From Chitinophagaceae bacterium (GTDB taxonomy: Bacteria > Bacteroidota > Bacteroidia > Chitinophagales > Chitinophagaceae), in contig JADJTY010000001.1 of NCBI GenBank assembly GCA_016710935.1, positions 434,001 through 498,000 of the forward strand: a stretch of DNA of 64,000 nt. Reading direction: 5' to 3'. The notes beneath the pieces were generated by a model, which saw nothing but the letters and a program-made list of their open reading frames with translations, was not told the origin of the DNA and did not search any database. A program made the position numbers and the translations under genes. Positions within the stretch are counted from its first letter, which is position 1. Every line of letters starts with the position of its first letter. Positions 48,951-58,865 of this stretch are shown here, piece by piece.

Positions 48951-51065
48951 TTGAAAAAATATATTAAGATATTCCTCATTTTTTCTGTACTCCTGTTTAT
49001 TGGTGCCTGGTTTTATTGGCAGCAACACAAAAAGAGCATTGTCAAAAACTCTATCGAAAGTGCCATCAGTAAAGGAACCGATAGTTTATATTTTATCCAC
49101 TACGACAGTTCTTTTATCGACGAAATTAATGGTAACGCTTCTTTCTATAATGTGAGGCTTCAGTCAGACTCATTGCAAAAGCAGCTGCAGCAATTTGATA
49201 CGGCTTCTTCAGCTACCATTTATAATATACATGTTGATGAAGTTTCTATAAGAGGTGCAAATATTCCGGGCCTTATCAATAATACATCTGTTGAAGCAAA
49301 TTTAATTTATATAAAACACCCGGTTGTGTATATCATCAGTTCGGGTAAAAAAGAAGAAAAGAAATTAAACAAAAACGATAGCCTGGCCATTTATGAAAAA
49401 CTGCTGGGTAAATTCAAAAGCATTAATGCAAAAGAAATAATAATAGAAAATGGATTTTTGAATTTTGCCGATAAATCCGGTGAACCCAATACTGCCCTGA
49501 GGGGTATCAATGTGCTGTTAAAAAAATTCAAGATTGACAGTACACGGGATTATCAGAATATCATCAGTTATTTTGTAAAAGATGTGGTTGCAAAAGTGAA
49601 TGAGGTATATATTAAAGGCGAAAAAAACCAGGCAACATTTACCGATGTGGAATACAATGCACCCGGCAGGTTCATCAGCCTTAAAAAATTTCAGCAAAAA
49701 GACAGTGTGGGTAAAATTATCTTTGATGTCAACAACACATCCATCAATAATATTTCAACCGATGCTTTTATTATGCGGCATCAGTTACAGGCCGAAGAAT
49801 TAACCAGTGATGGAGGCACGCTTACCTTTTACACAAATCAAAAGACCAATACGGATACCGTTAAAGATGAGATTGAAATTGATAATAACTATTTTGATGA
49901 AGCCCTGGTAAATAAAGTATCTGTTGGAAATACTAAAATACTTATTTACAACCGTGCAAAGCCCAATAATGAACCCATAACGATCAGTAATGTAAAATTT
50001 GATGCTGCAGATATTCAAAAACTGGATTCAGGAACCAATATAAAAAATCTCATCAGCAGCAGTAACTGGAGATTATCTGCCGGTGGATTTTCATTTATGA
50101 CAGCTAATAAACGCTACAAAATAAATATCGGTGCTTTTGATATCAATAATGCTACTTCGTCTATGCGTATAAAAAGCATTACGGTAAACCCCCAGTTTAC
50201 AGAAGCTGCATTTAGTAAAATACTTGCCCGCCAGGAAGATCTGTACAACCTGGCGTTTAATAATATTGAATTAAGCGGCATCGATACCAGGTTGCTGATT
50301 AAGAAGCAGCGGCTTGAAGCTGCAGCAGCGAGTCTGCAACCGGTGGTAAAGATTTACCGCGACAGAACCGTTGCCGAGGACGGGAGCAGTAAGGTTGGTA
50401 AATACCCGCACCAGATGCTGCAGGATATCAAATTTCCTTTCAGCGTTAAAAAAATGGTTATCAAAAACGGGCTGGTCTCTTATACTGAAAAGGCTGATGT
50501 TTCTAAGCAAACAGGTACCGTGTCTTTTAAAAACATTAATGGAACAGTATCTAACATAACCAATATTAAAGACCTTATCAGTAAAGACAATCTACTTCTA
50601 TTAAATGCCACTGCCAGCTTTATGGGTGTTAGCCAGGTGCAGACGATATGGAAACTTCCACTCAACACCAACAATGGCGCTTTTGATGTATCCGGCACCG
50701 CCGGTGGTTTTAATGGAGTTTCGCTGAATCCGCTCATTGAACCATTGGGCATGGTCTCTATCAAAAAAGGACGTGTAAATAAACTTAGTTTTAATTTAAC
50801 CGGCAACGACCTTATAGCCAGGGGTTCAGCTACCGTATTGTATGATGATCTGAAAATTGAGGTTTTAAAACTTGATTCAGGGGAATCAAAAAAGAAAGGT
50901 TTTCAGAGTGTGCTGGCTAATGCATTATTGAAAAACAGCAATCCGCAAAACGGGGTGACCCGAACCGGGGAGATCAATTACCAGCGGGAGATCACCAAAT
51001 CGTTTTTTAACCTGTTGTGGAAAAGTGTTTATTCTGGGGTTAAAAAAACCATGCAAAAGCTATAG
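48951..51065 (+). CDS. AsmA/DUF748-like protein with an N-terminal membrane anchor
   Basis: 704 aa, TTG start at 48951 (no ATG in the first codons). The N-terminal helix IFLIFSVLLFIGAWFYWQQH anchors it, and the rest is long repetitive beta-structure of the AsmA kind (NASFYNVRLQSD, IIENGFLNFADKSG, FDVSGTAGGFNGVSLNPLIE, GRVNKLSFNLTGNDLIARGS). AsmA-like proteins bridge the inner and outer membranes and are thought to move phospholipids. No partner is evident in the neighbours. Confidence 0.7.
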   Translation: MKKYIKIFLIFSVLLFIGAWFYWQQHKKSIVKNSIESAISKGTDSLYFIHYDSSFIDEINGNASFYNVRLQSDSLQKQLQQFDTASSATIYNIHVDEVSIRGANIPGLINNTSVEANLIYIKHPVVYIISSGKKEEKKLNKNDSLAIYEKLLGKFKSINAKEIIIENGFLNFADKSGEPNTALRGINVLLKKFKIDSTRDYQNIISYFVKDVVAKVNEVYIKGEKNQATFTDVEYNAPGRFISLKKFQQKDSVGKIIFDVNNTSINNISTDAFIMRHQLQAEELTSDGGTLTFYTNQKTNTDTVKDEIEIDNNYFDEALVNKVSVGNTKILIYNRAKPNNEPITISNVKFDAADIQKLDSGTNIKNLISSSNWRLSAGGFSFMTANKRYKINIGAFDINNATSSMRIKSITVNPQFTEAAFSKILARQEDLYNLAFNNIELSGIDTRLLIKKQRLEAAAASLQPVVKIYRDRTVAEDGSSKVGKYPHQMLQDIKFPFSVKKMVIKNGLVSYTEKADVSKQTGTVSFKNINGTVSNITNIKDLISKDNLLLLNATASFMGVSQVQTIWKLPLNTNNGAFDVSGTAGGFNGVSLNPLIEPLGMVSIKKGRVNKLSFNLTGNDLIARGSATVLYDDLKIEVLKLDSGESKKKGFQSVLANALLKNSNPQNGVTRTGEINYQREITKSFFNLLWKSVYSGVKKTMQKL

Positions 51066-51206
51066 GAAACAGACTATAGTTTACCAATCTTTCACATATC
51101 AATAATGTTTTGAGCCATATTAATTTTCATTTTTCAAATTAAACTATCGAACTTTAATCCGGTCTTACCCAAGTTCAATTGATCAGTTTAAATCATACCT
51201 GAAATT

Positions 51207-52658
51207 ATGGCGGTCTCCAATCGTATAAAAAATCAGCATTTATTGTGGCGGGCTGCATTTGGCCCAATGGCTGAAAATGCTGCCTCCCTTGATGTCATCT
51301 CTCAAAAAAATCTTTGGGCTCTTTTGGTAAAAACATCGTCTAAGCCGGTGGAAAAAATTGAAGTGACCAAAAATCCTGCGGATGAGTATATGAATGGCAT
51401 GACCGATCCGAAAGAAATAGAAAAAACCTTAAGCAACCAGGAGCTGCGAAAAAAATTACGGGAACAATCAAGAGAAGATCTGAAGATAATGAACATGCGC
51501 TGGCTGGAAACTATGATCAACAGTGAAGCCCAGTTAAGGGAAAAAATGAGCCTGTTCTGGCATGGACATTTTGCCTGTCGCAGTCAGAATAGTTTTTATG
51601 CGCAGGAACTGTTGCAAATCATCCGTACCAATGCATTGGGGAGTTTTGGCGATATGCTGAAAGCGGTGAGTAAATCTCCGGCTATGTTACAGTTTTTAAA
51701 TAACCAGCAAAATAGAAAATCGCACCCCAACGAAAACTTTGCCCGTGAAGTAATGGAACTGTTTACGATGGGCCGAGGTAATTATACCGAAAATGATGTG
51801 AAGGAAGCTGCCCGTGCTTTTACAGGCTGGGCTTTTAATGCCAGGGGCGAATTTATTTTCAGAAAAAATCAGCATGATACCGGAAGTAAAACCTTTTTAG
51901 GCAAGACAGGTAATTTTGAAGGCGATGATATCCTTAATATACTGCTGGAAAACAACGAAACCGCCAATTACATCAGCAAAAAGATATACCGGTATTTTGT
52001 AAATGAAAATGTGACTGAACAAAACCAGCAATGGTTAAGCAAACGTTTTTACAGCAACAATTACGATATAGCCAAACTGCTGGAAGATCTGTTTACGAGC
52101 GATTGGTTTTATGATGAAAAAAATATTGGTATCAAAATAAAATCGCCGGTTGAATTACTGGCAGGCATCAGAAGGTTATTACCTATGCAGCTTGAAAATA
52201 ACCAGTCGCAATTATTGTTTCAGCGGGCACTGGGACAGGTATTGTTTTACCCGCCTAACGTGGCCGGTTGGCCCGGCGGTAAAAACTGGATCGACAGCAG
52301 TTCCCTGATGCTGCGCCTGCGCATTCCACAGATACTTTCGGCAAATGATGCGGTGAATATAATGCCCAAGACGGATGATGATGTACAAATGGGGCAGATG
52401 ATGCAGGCGGCAGCGAAAAAATTAAAGGATGCAGTTAAAGGCGGTACTGCAACTATTGACTGGGTATCGGTAAATACAATATTTGAAAAAGTGCAGCGTG
52501 ATAAATTACTTGAAAAAATTTCCGATACGGTTCTGCAAACCAAAGGTAAGGTGAGCAATACAGTTCTGGATAAATATGTGAATACAGCAAGCAGGGAAAA
52601 CTTTATTAAGAGCTCTGTCGTAAATCTGATGAGCACGCCGGAATACCAATTATGTTAA
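51207..52658 (+). CDS. DUF1800 family protein
   Basis: 483 aa. MAVSNRIKNQHLLWRAAFGP, MSLFWHGHFACRSQNSFYAQ, NENFAREVMELFTMGRGNYT and VKEAARAFTGWAFNARGEF are the DUF1800 hallmarks; FYPPNVAGWPGGKNWIDSSS near residue 350 is also conserved. The His residues in WHGHF are candidates for a metal or catalytic site. No obvious signal peptide. The function is unknown. Together with the following DUF1501 gene it forms a pair seen in many Bacteroidota and planctomycetes. Confidence 0.88.
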   Translation: MAVSNRIKNQHLLWRAAFGPMAENAASLDVISQKNLWALLVKTSSKPVEKIEVTKNPADEYMNGMTDPKEIEKTLSNQELRKKLREQSREDLKIMNMRWLETMINSEAQLREKMSLFWHGHFACRSQNSFYAQELLQIIRTNALGSFGDMLKAVSKSPAMLQFLNNQQNRKSHPNENFAREVMELFTMGRGNYTENDVKEAARAFTGWAFNARGEFIFRKNQHDTGSKTFLGKTGNFEGDDILNILLENNETANYISKKIYRYFVNENVTEQNQQWLSKRFYSNNYDIAKLLEDLFTSDWFYDEKNIGIKIKSPVELLAGIRRLLPMQLENNQSQLLFQRALGQVLFYPPNVAGWPGGKNWIDSSSLMLRLRIPQILSANDAVNIMPKTDDDVQMGQMMQAAAKKLKDAVKGGTATIDWVSVNTIFEKVQRDKLLEKISDTVLQTKGKVSNTVLDKYVNTASRENFIKSSVVNLMSTPEYQLC

Positions 52659-52664
52659 CAAAAG

Positions 52665-52722
52665 CAATTAGCTGTTAGCTCTTAGCATTTAGCTAACAGT
52701 CAATAGCTAAAGGCTAAAAGCT
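52665..52722 (+). repeat. AGCTAACAG/TTAGC-type low-complexity inverted repeat
   Basis: TTAGCTGTTAGCTCTTAGCA (52669-52688) and ATTTAGCTAACAGTC (52687-52701) contain inverted TTAGCTGTTAGCT/AGCTAACAG parts, followed by AATAGCTAAAGGCTAAAAGC. It sits in the 72-bp gap between the DUF1800 and DUF1501 genes and would fold in the joint mRNA. Confidence 0.45.
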
Positions 52723-52730
52723 TTTTAAAA

Positions 52731-53924
52731 ATGGTAATAAAAAGAAAAGAATTTTTACAGATCGGGTCATTAGCCACGGCTTCATTGATGTTGCCTAAAT
52801 TTTTAAAGGCATTTGAAAAGCCGATGATGGTGCCACCGGGCAATAAGGTTGTTGTTGTAATACAGTTCAGCGGCGGCAACGATGGTTTGAATACCGTGAT
52901 ACCGGTGCGTAATGATATTTACTATCGTGAAAGGCCAAAGCTGGGCATAGCTAAAAGCGACGCATTGCTTCTTACAGATGAAACCGGCCTGAACCCTGCG
53001 TTGCAGGCATTTAAAGGTTTGTATGATGATGGCAGCCTGGCCATCATGAACAGTGTGGGTTATCCCAATCCCGACAGGTCGCATTTCAGAAGTATGGACA
53101 TCTGGCACAGCGCCAGCGAAAGCAATGAATATGTAAACACGGGCTGGCTTGGACGCTATTTAGACGCACAGTGCAGAGGTTGCGATAAACCAACACAGGC
53201 CATGGAACTGGATGATGTGCTTAGCCTGGCATTAAAAGGAGAAGAAAACAAAGGACTTGCCTTTAAAGACCCTAAAAAATTATACAATACCAGCAACGGC
53301 AGGTTTTTAAAAGACGTGAATGCTGATCATAAAACGGGGGAGGAAACCATTGATTATTTGTATAAGACCATGAGTGCAACACTCAGCAGTGCCGATTATA
53401 TTTATCAGCAGAGCAAAGTGCACCCAACATCGCAAATGTATCCAAATACCAACCTGGGAAAAGATCTAAAGACAATTGCTTCTTTAATTTTTTCAGATAT
53501 CAATACCAAAGTGTACTATGTTTCGCTCGGTAGCTTTGATACGCATGTAAACCAGGATAACCAACAGAAAAGATTGTTTACCGAACTGAATGATGCGGTG
53601 AAAGCTTTTACTACCGACTTAAAAAGTAACGGGCGCTTTGATGATGTGCTGATGATGACCTTCAGCGAGTTTGGCCGCAGGGTTAGCCAGAATGCCAGCA
53701 ACGGAACTGATCACGGTACCGCCAATAATATGTTCTTCATCAGCGGGGGCTTAAAAGAAAAAGGTATTTTAAATGCCATGCCCGACCTGTCTGACTTAAA
53801 TGATGGTGATCTGAAACACAAGGTTGATTTTAAAAATGTGTATGCCACTGTTTTAAACAAATGGCTGGGGGCCGATGATAAGATGATCTTAGGAAATAAA
53901 CATTCGCATTTGAATTTTATATAA
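52731..53924 (+). CDS. DUF1501 family protein
   Basis: 397 aa. The start VIKRKEFLQIGSLATASLML looks like a degenerate Tat-type leader (RKEFLQ then hydrophobic). The sulfatase-like core has VVVVIQFSGGNDGLNTVIPV, MNSVGYPNPDRSHFRSMDIW, YYVSLGSFDTHVNQDNQQKR and FSEFGRRVSQNASNGTDHGT, conserved in DUF1501 and recalling alkaline-phosphatase-fold metal sites (Asp, His, Glu). It is probably exported with a metal-dependent hydrolase-like fold; the substrate is unknown. Paired with the DUF1800 gene. Confidence 0.88.
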   Translation: MVIKRKEFLQIGSLATASLMLPKFLKAFEKPMMVPPGNKVVVVIQFSGGNDGLNTVIPVRNDIYYRERPKLGIAKSDALLLTDETGLNPALQAFKGLYDDGSLAIMNSVGYPNPDRSHFRSMDIWHSASESNEYVNTGWLGRYLDAQCRGCDKPTQAMELDDVLSLALKGEENKGLAFKDPKKLYNTSNGRFLKDVNADHKTGEETIDYLYKTMSATLSSADYIYQQSKVHPTSQMYPNTNLGKDLKTIASLIFSDINTKVYYVSLGSFDTHVNQDNQQKRLFTELNDAVKAFTTDLKSNGRFDDVLMMTFSEFGRRVSQNASNGTDHGTANNMFFISGGLKEKGILNAMPDLSDLNDGDLKHKVDFKNVYATVLNKWLGADDKMILGNKHSHLNFI

Positions 53925-53930
53925 ATAAAA

Positions 53931-53951
53931 AACCCGGAATTTTTCCGGGTT
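53931..53951. terminator. Bidirectional terminator between DUF1501 and POT genes
   Basis: AACCCGGAA (53931-53939) and TTCCGGGTT (53943-53951) form a 9-bp stem with a 3-nt loop, with T runs on either strand. It ends both convergent genes. Confidence 0.85.
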
Positions 53952-53966
53952 TTTTTATTCAATGTT

Positions 53967-55604
53967 TTAGCTTACTCCTTTCTCTTTCATGATCCTGTTC
54001 AGCCATTTCAGCATTCCAAAAATGATGAAGGTTGCAATCATCAGCAAAACAAAATTCACCCAATAAAAATTGGCTTTATTTTCATAGCCATCCCACATGG
54101 TGGCCAGTATGCCCGATAATTTATTGCCGATAGAAGTAGCCAGGAACCAGCCGCCCATCATGAGTGAGGTTAAACGTACCGGGCTGAGTTTTGAAACCAG
54201 CGATAATCCCATCGGGCTTAATAATAATTCGCCAATAGTAACTACACCATAGGTTCCCATCAGCCACCAGACACTGGCTTTTTCGGCACCATTGCCGCTA
54301 ACATAAACAGCAGCAACCATCACCAAAACCGACAGGGCTGAGATGAATAAGCCAAAGGCGATTTTTGTTGCGGTGGATGGTTCTTTATTTTTTTTTCTTA
54401 AAAAAGCAAAGAAGGCAAGCACCAGTGGCGTTAATAAAATTACCCAGCCTGGGTTAATGGATTGGCTGATGGGCGTAGACCATAAAGTAGCTTTGCCGCC
54501 ATCTGCCGGTAAATTTTCGGGCTTTACATTTTTAAAATATGCAGGGTAATTATATTCCTTAATAACAATTCCGTCTTTCTTTTGTATCCTAAATAATCCG
54601 TCATACAAATTCACCGAGTCTTTTTTATAAGTAACATCTTCGGCTTGTTTTAATCCCCGGAAAACATCTCCGGTGGTACCGCTAACCTGCCTGTCGGTAA
54701 AATTATCGGCCCAAATAGTTAAGGCAGTTCCGTTTTGTTTAAATACGGCCCAAAACATAACCACCGCTGCAAATATGGCCAGCAGTGCGGCAATGGGCCT
54801 TTTCTCAGATGCTTCTGCACGAAAATAAAGTGACGCATAAAAATAAATAACCGGTAAACAGGCAAAAATAAAAGCATCTGTACTGTCGCTACCGAAAATG
54901 TTGTTAGGGATGATCCAGCCCAGGATCCCCGCAATTATTGCGGGAACGAAAATAGTGAGTACAATCCTTGAAAAAGGCATATCTTCTTTCGTCATCGGCT
55001 TCCTTACATCGCCGTAAGCATAATGTTTGGTGCCCAGCATAAAAATGATAACGCCCACAAACATACCTATACCCGCAGCAACAAAAGCGTATTTCCATCC
55101 CCAGATGATAATGATGGCAGCACTGAAAAAATTGCATATGAAAGCACCCACATTAATGCCCATGTAAAAAATATTATAACCTTCATCCTTTCTTTTGATA
55201 AACTCGGGTGTGTTGTATAAATTACCCAGCAGGGTAGAGATATTGGGTTTAAAAAAGCCGTTGCCAAAAATTACCAGGGCCATACTTACATACAGTACAG
55301 GCAGGCTGTGCACCGCCATCAGGCAATATCCAAGTCCCATCATAATACCACCAATTATTACCGATCTGCGGTAACCCCAATAGCGGTCGGCAATCAATCC
55401 GCCAATGAAGGGAGTAAGAAAGACCAAAGCAATAAAAGTTCCGTACAGGTCCGATGCTTCGGAATTGGTCATAGCAAAACCATGCTCCACATTTTTGAGG
55501 TACAATAAAAAGATACCGATCATCAGGTAGTAACCAAAGCGCTCCCACATTTCGGAGAAAAATAAATAGGGTAAGGCTTTTGGATGTTTTGGAGTATTGC
55601 TCAT
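53967..55604 (-). CDS. POT/PTR family peptide MFS transporter, copy 1
   Basis: 545 aa. Proton-coupled uptake of di/tripeptides. The family start EMWERFGYYLMIGIFLLYL (ExxERFxYY), FGNGFFKPNISTLLGNLY and the signature YNIFYMGINVGAFICNFFSA are clear; 12 or more helices. Residues about 300-385 form an unusually long hydrophilic insertion (DRQVSGTTGDVFRGLKQAED ... KDSVNLYDGLFRIQKKDGIV) between membrane helices, which is longer than in the second copy. Followed on the same strand by copy 2 (upstream, 55682). Confidence 0.9.
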   Translation of the reverse strand: MSNTPKHPKALPYLFFSEMWERFGYYLMIGIFLLYLKNVEHGFAMTNSEASDLYGTFIALVFLTPFIGGLIADRYWGYRRSVIIGGIMMGLGYCLMAVHSLPVLYVSMALVIFGNGFFKPNISTLLGNLYNTPEFIKRKDEGYNIFYMGINVGAFICNFFSAAIIIIWGWKYAFVAAGIGMFVGVIIFMLGTKHYAYGDVRKPMTKEDMPFSRIVLTIFVPAIIAGILGWIIPNNIFGSDSTDAFIFACLPVIYFYASLYFRAEASEKRPIAALLAIFAAVVMFWAVFKQNGTALTIWADNFTDRQVSGTTGDVFRGLKQAEDVTYKKDSVNLYDGLFRIQKKDGIVIKEYNYPAYFKNVKPENLPADGGKATLWSTPISQSINPGWVILLTPLVLAFFAFLRKKNKEPSTATKIAFGLFISALSVLVMVAAVYVSGNGAEKASVWWLMGTYGVVTIGELLLSPMGLSLVSKLSPVRLTSLMMGGWFLATSIGNKLSGILATMWDGYENKANFYWVNFVLLMIATFIIFGMLKWLNRIMKEKGVS

Positions 55605-55637
55605 GCTGAAAATTTTAGAATGGTAAGTTAAATAAAA

Positions 55638-55662
55638 AAAGGCGACTGTTGAGATCGCCTTT
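55638..55662 (-). terminator. Terminator between the two POT genes
   Basis: AAAGGCGA (55638-55645) with TCGCCTTT (55655-55662), an 8-bp stem with a 9-nt loop, followed by A/T-rich sequence in the minus direction (TTTTTTTATT). It would separate transcription of the upstream POT gene from copy 1. Confidence 0.65.
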
Positions 55663-55681
55663 TAAAAAGTTATAAATGAAA

Positions 55682-57358
55682 TTATCTTACGCCATGCATC
55701 ATCTTTTTTAATTTAGGAGTAAGCATAAACAGAAGTGCCGAAGCAATGCCGCACAAAACAACAAACACCATGAAAAATTCAAAAAGGTTACTAATGGTAA
55801 CGCCTGCAAAGGTTGGATTGTAAGACCGAATTTGATTGTCGGCAAGTAACTGTAATTGCTGGGCCGTTGGTGTTATGGTTTTATCAAGCACAGCCTGCAG
55901 GTCTATGCCAAGTTCTTTTGCTTTGGTGAATTTATCACCCGTTGCAGGCATAATAGAACCAAGTGTACCTGCCAGTGCATAACCTGATGCATTGGATAAA
56001 AAGAACACACCATACAACAGGGAAGTAAATCTTTTAGGCGCCAGCTTACCAACCAATGAAAGTCCTATTGGCGATAGGCAAAGTTCACCAAAAGTCTGTA
56101 TCAGGTATAACAATATCAGCCAGTGAATGGCCAATAAACCTGAATTGCCAAGGCTTTTTACATTATAGGCAATGATAAAATAGCTCAGTGCAATCAACGC
56201 CAGTCCTATAGCCTGTTTAACGGGCGAAATGGGTTCTTTTCCTTTGGCTCTTAATTTATCCCATAAAATACTGAAAGGTATGGCAAAGGCAACTACAAAG
56301 ATCCCATTGAATATCTGCACCATCGATGGAGGCATTAACCAGCCAAAAAAGTTCCTGTCCGTTTGGTTATTGGCAATAAAAGTTAAAGATGAGCCGGCCT
56401 GTTCAAATGCTGCCCAAAAGAAAATGATAAAAAAGGATACAATATATATGACCAGAATCCTGTCACGTTCAATTTTTGTAATGGAACCGTCGGAGATGAT
56501 CAAACCTGCAAGAGTAAGGCCGCTTGCATAGATGATAGAGTATATTACATTTTGACCGGCAAAATATTTAAAGACAAGTGCCAGGCCAACAAAAGCCACA
56601 CAGGCCAATACAAGCGATTTTGCTGAAAATGTCGCTTTCTGCGATTCGCCTTCTTCGTAATCTTCAGCTACATTTTTTGAGGGTAATCCACCAATAGGCC
56701 GGCCTTCGGGAGTTCTTACATACTTGTCTTTTAGTAAAAAGAAAGTGGCAGTACCAATCAGCATAGCAATGGCTGCTGCAAGGTAACCCCATTTAAATGC
56801 ATAAATATCTCTTACACCGTTTGCATCAACCACATCACCTATTAAGGGACATATTAACTGGCCCAAAAATGCACCCAGGTTAATACCCATATAAAAAATG
56901 GTGAACGCTGTATCCAGTTTATTCCTCTCGGCCTTTGGATAAAGGTTGCTTACCATGCTGGAAATATTGGGCTTGAAAAAGCCGTTTCCTAAAATGATAA
57001 CTCCTAATGCTACATAAAGCAGTGTCCTGGCTAATTCAAGATCAGAGCTGAATGTAGTAGCACTTATGAATAATAACATTTGCCCCGAGGCCATCAATAA
57101 ACCACCAAGCATTATACACAATCGGTTACCCAAAAAACGGTCGGCAATAAAACCTCCCAGCATAGGTGTTAAATAACAAAGGCCAAGAAATCCTCCATAA
57201 ATAATGGAAGACTGCTCTTCGCTCATCATTAAGGCGTTAACGATAAATAACGTTAAAATGGTACGCATACCATAAAAGTTAAACCGCTCCCACATCTCGG
57301 TTCCAAATAGAACCCACAATCCTTTGGGATGACTTTGTTTTACTGCTTGTTCACTCAT
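55682..57358 (-). CDS. POT/PTR family peptide MFS transporter, copy 2
   Basis: 558 aa. Same fold and motifs as the neighbour: EMWERFNFYGMRTILTLFIV, GNGFFKPNISSMVSNLY, FTIFYMGINLGAFLGQLICP. Instead of the long central insertion it carries a hydrophilic C-terminal part (residues about 480-530, TKAKELGIDLQAVLDKTITP). Tandem paralogues with different insertions suggest different peptide specificities. The exported aminopeptidase at 45221 could feed them with short peptides. Confidence 0.9.
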   Translation of the reverse strand: MSEQAVKQSHPKGLWVLFGTEMWERFNFYGMRTILTLFIVNALMMSEEQSSIIYGGFLGLCYLTPMLGGFIADRFLGNRLCIMLGGLLMASGQMLLFISATTFSSDLELARTLLYVALGVIILGNGFFKPNISSMVSNLYPKAERNKLDTAFTIFYMGINLGAFLGQLICPLIGDVVDANGVRDIYAFKWGYLAAAIAMLIGTATFFLLKDKYVRTPEGRPIGGLPSKNVAEDYEEGESQKATFSAKSLVLACVAFVGLALVFKYFAGQNVIYSIIYASGLTLAGLIISDGSITKIERDRILVIYIVSFFIIFFWAAFEQAGSSLTFIANNQTDRNFFGWLMPPSMVQIFNGIFVVAFAIPFSILWDKLRAKGKEPISPVKQAIGLALIALSYFIIAYNVKSLGNSGLLAIHWLILLYLIQTFGELCLSPIGLSLVGKLAPKRFTSLLYGVFFLSNASGYALAGTLGSIMPATGDKFTKAKELGIDLQAVLDKTITPTAQQLQLLADNQIRSYNPTFAGVTISNLFEFFMVFVVLCGIASALLFMLTPKLKKMMHGVR

Positions 57359-57569
57359 GTTTATTAGTTTTTAAATGCTTATGGTTTGGTTTAATTACCC
57401 AAAATAGTGATTTTCTGTTTAGGATAAACAAAAACCATGAACCAATTTTCAAATAATACGTTAGGAAAAATGAACATGTTGATGCTATTTAAAAATATAT
57501 TATGAAATGATGCTTTAGAATTTTAAATTCGCAAACATTAGTTCAAGTATCTAAAAAACCAGGTTATCA

Positions 57570-58865
57570 ATGAATATACTTTTAATTGGCTCCGGTGGGC
57601 GGGAGCATACACTGGCGTGGAAACTTATACAAAGCCCGCTGTGTAATAAACTTTTTATTGCCCCTGGTAATGCAGGCACAGCCTTGTGCGGTATCAATTT
57701 ATCCATTGCCGTTTCAGATTTTGATGGCCTTGCAATGGCCTGCGTGGCAAATAAAATAGATATGATATTGGTTGGGCCTGAAGATCCGCTGGTAAAAGGT
57801 ATCTATGATTTTTTCCAAAATAAAAAAGGGCTTGAAAATATAAAAGTAATTGGCCCCTCCAAAGAAGCATCGCAACTGGAAGGCAGCAAAGCTTATGCAA
57901 AGGCATTTATGCAGCGGCACAATATTCCTACAGCTGCTTATGGCGAATTTACTGCCGATAAATACCTGGAAGGGGTTGAGTATATCAAATCACAATCGCT
58001 TCCGATCGTTTTAAAAGCCGATGGCCTGGCTGCCGGAAAAGGGGTGTTGATCTGCCAGAGCCACCTGGAAGCCATAGCAGAATTTGAATTGATGCTGCTG
58101 CGGTCTAAATTTGGCGAAGCCGGAAAAAAAGTGGTGATTGAAGAATTTTTAAATGGTATTGAGTTAAGCATGTTTGTGCTTACCGATGGCGAAAATTATG
58201 TTTTATTACCTGAGGCAAAGGATTACAAACGCGTGGGAGAAGCAGATGCAGGGCTGAATACCGGTGGAATGGGTGCTGTAAGTCCGCTGCCGTTTGTTAC
58301 TGCTGCCTTTTTGCAAAAAGTAAAAGAAAAAATAATTGAACCTACCATTGCAGGATTTAAAAAAGATAAACTCGATTACAAAGGCTTTGTATTTGTAGGT
58401 TTGATGAATGACCATGGCGAACCAAAAGTGATTGAATATAACTGCCGCATGGGCGATCCCGAAACTGAAGTGGTTATTCCCCGGATTAAAAATGACCTCG
58501 TTGAATTACTGGTGGCAACTGCCGCACAAAAGCTGAATGAAATTACCATTGAAACCGATGAGCGAGCTGTGGCAACCGTTGTGGCAGTAAGCGGTGGTTA
58601 CCCGGGAGATTATGAAAAAGGCAAAGCCATTCTTGGGTTGGATGAGCCGGTGCTGGAAAACACCATTATTTTTCATTCCGGAACAAAAAAAGATGGCAAT
58701 GATATTGTTACCAATGGGGGCAGGGTGCTGGCTGTAACATCGTTTGGCGAAAATATTACTGAAGCCGTGGAGCAATCAAACTACATGCTGGAGCAGTTGC
58801 ATTTTGAGGGTATTTATTACCGCACAGATATTGGTTATGAATTTAAAGAACCGGCTGCGTTGTAG
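57570..58865 (+). CDS. purD: Phosphoribosylamine-glycine ligase
   Basis: 431 aa. Second step of purine synthesis, joining phosphoribosylamine and glycine with ATP. MNILLIGSGGREHTLAWKLI at the start, then an ATP-grasp fold (LPIVLKADGLAAGKGVLIC, VVIEEFLNGIELSMFVLTDG, NTGGMGAVSPLPF and NCRMGDPETEVVIPRI). Length is standard. No other purine genes are adjacent. Divergent from the POT genes, with 211 bp between. Confidence 0.97.
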   Translation: MNILLIGSGGREHTLAWKLIQSPLCNKLFIAPGNAGTALCGINLSIAVSDFDGLAMACVANKIDMILVGPEDPLVKGIYDFFQNKKGLENIKVIGPSKEASQLEGSKAYAKAFMQRHNIPTAAYGEFTADKYLEGVEYIKSQSLPIVLKADGLAAGKGVLICQSHLEAIAEFELMLLRSKFGEAGKKVVIEEFLNGIELSMFVLTDGENYVLLPEAKDYKRVGEADAGLNTGGMGAVSPLPFVTAAFLQKVKEKIIEPTIAGFKKDKLDYKGFVFVGLMNDHGEPKVIEYNCRMGDPETEVVIPRIKNDLVELLVATAAQKLNEITIETDERAVATVVAVSGGYPGDYEKGKAILGLDEPVLENTIIFHSGTKKDGNDIVTNGGRVLAVTSFGENITEAVEQSNYMLEQLHFEGIYYRTDIGYEFKEPAAL

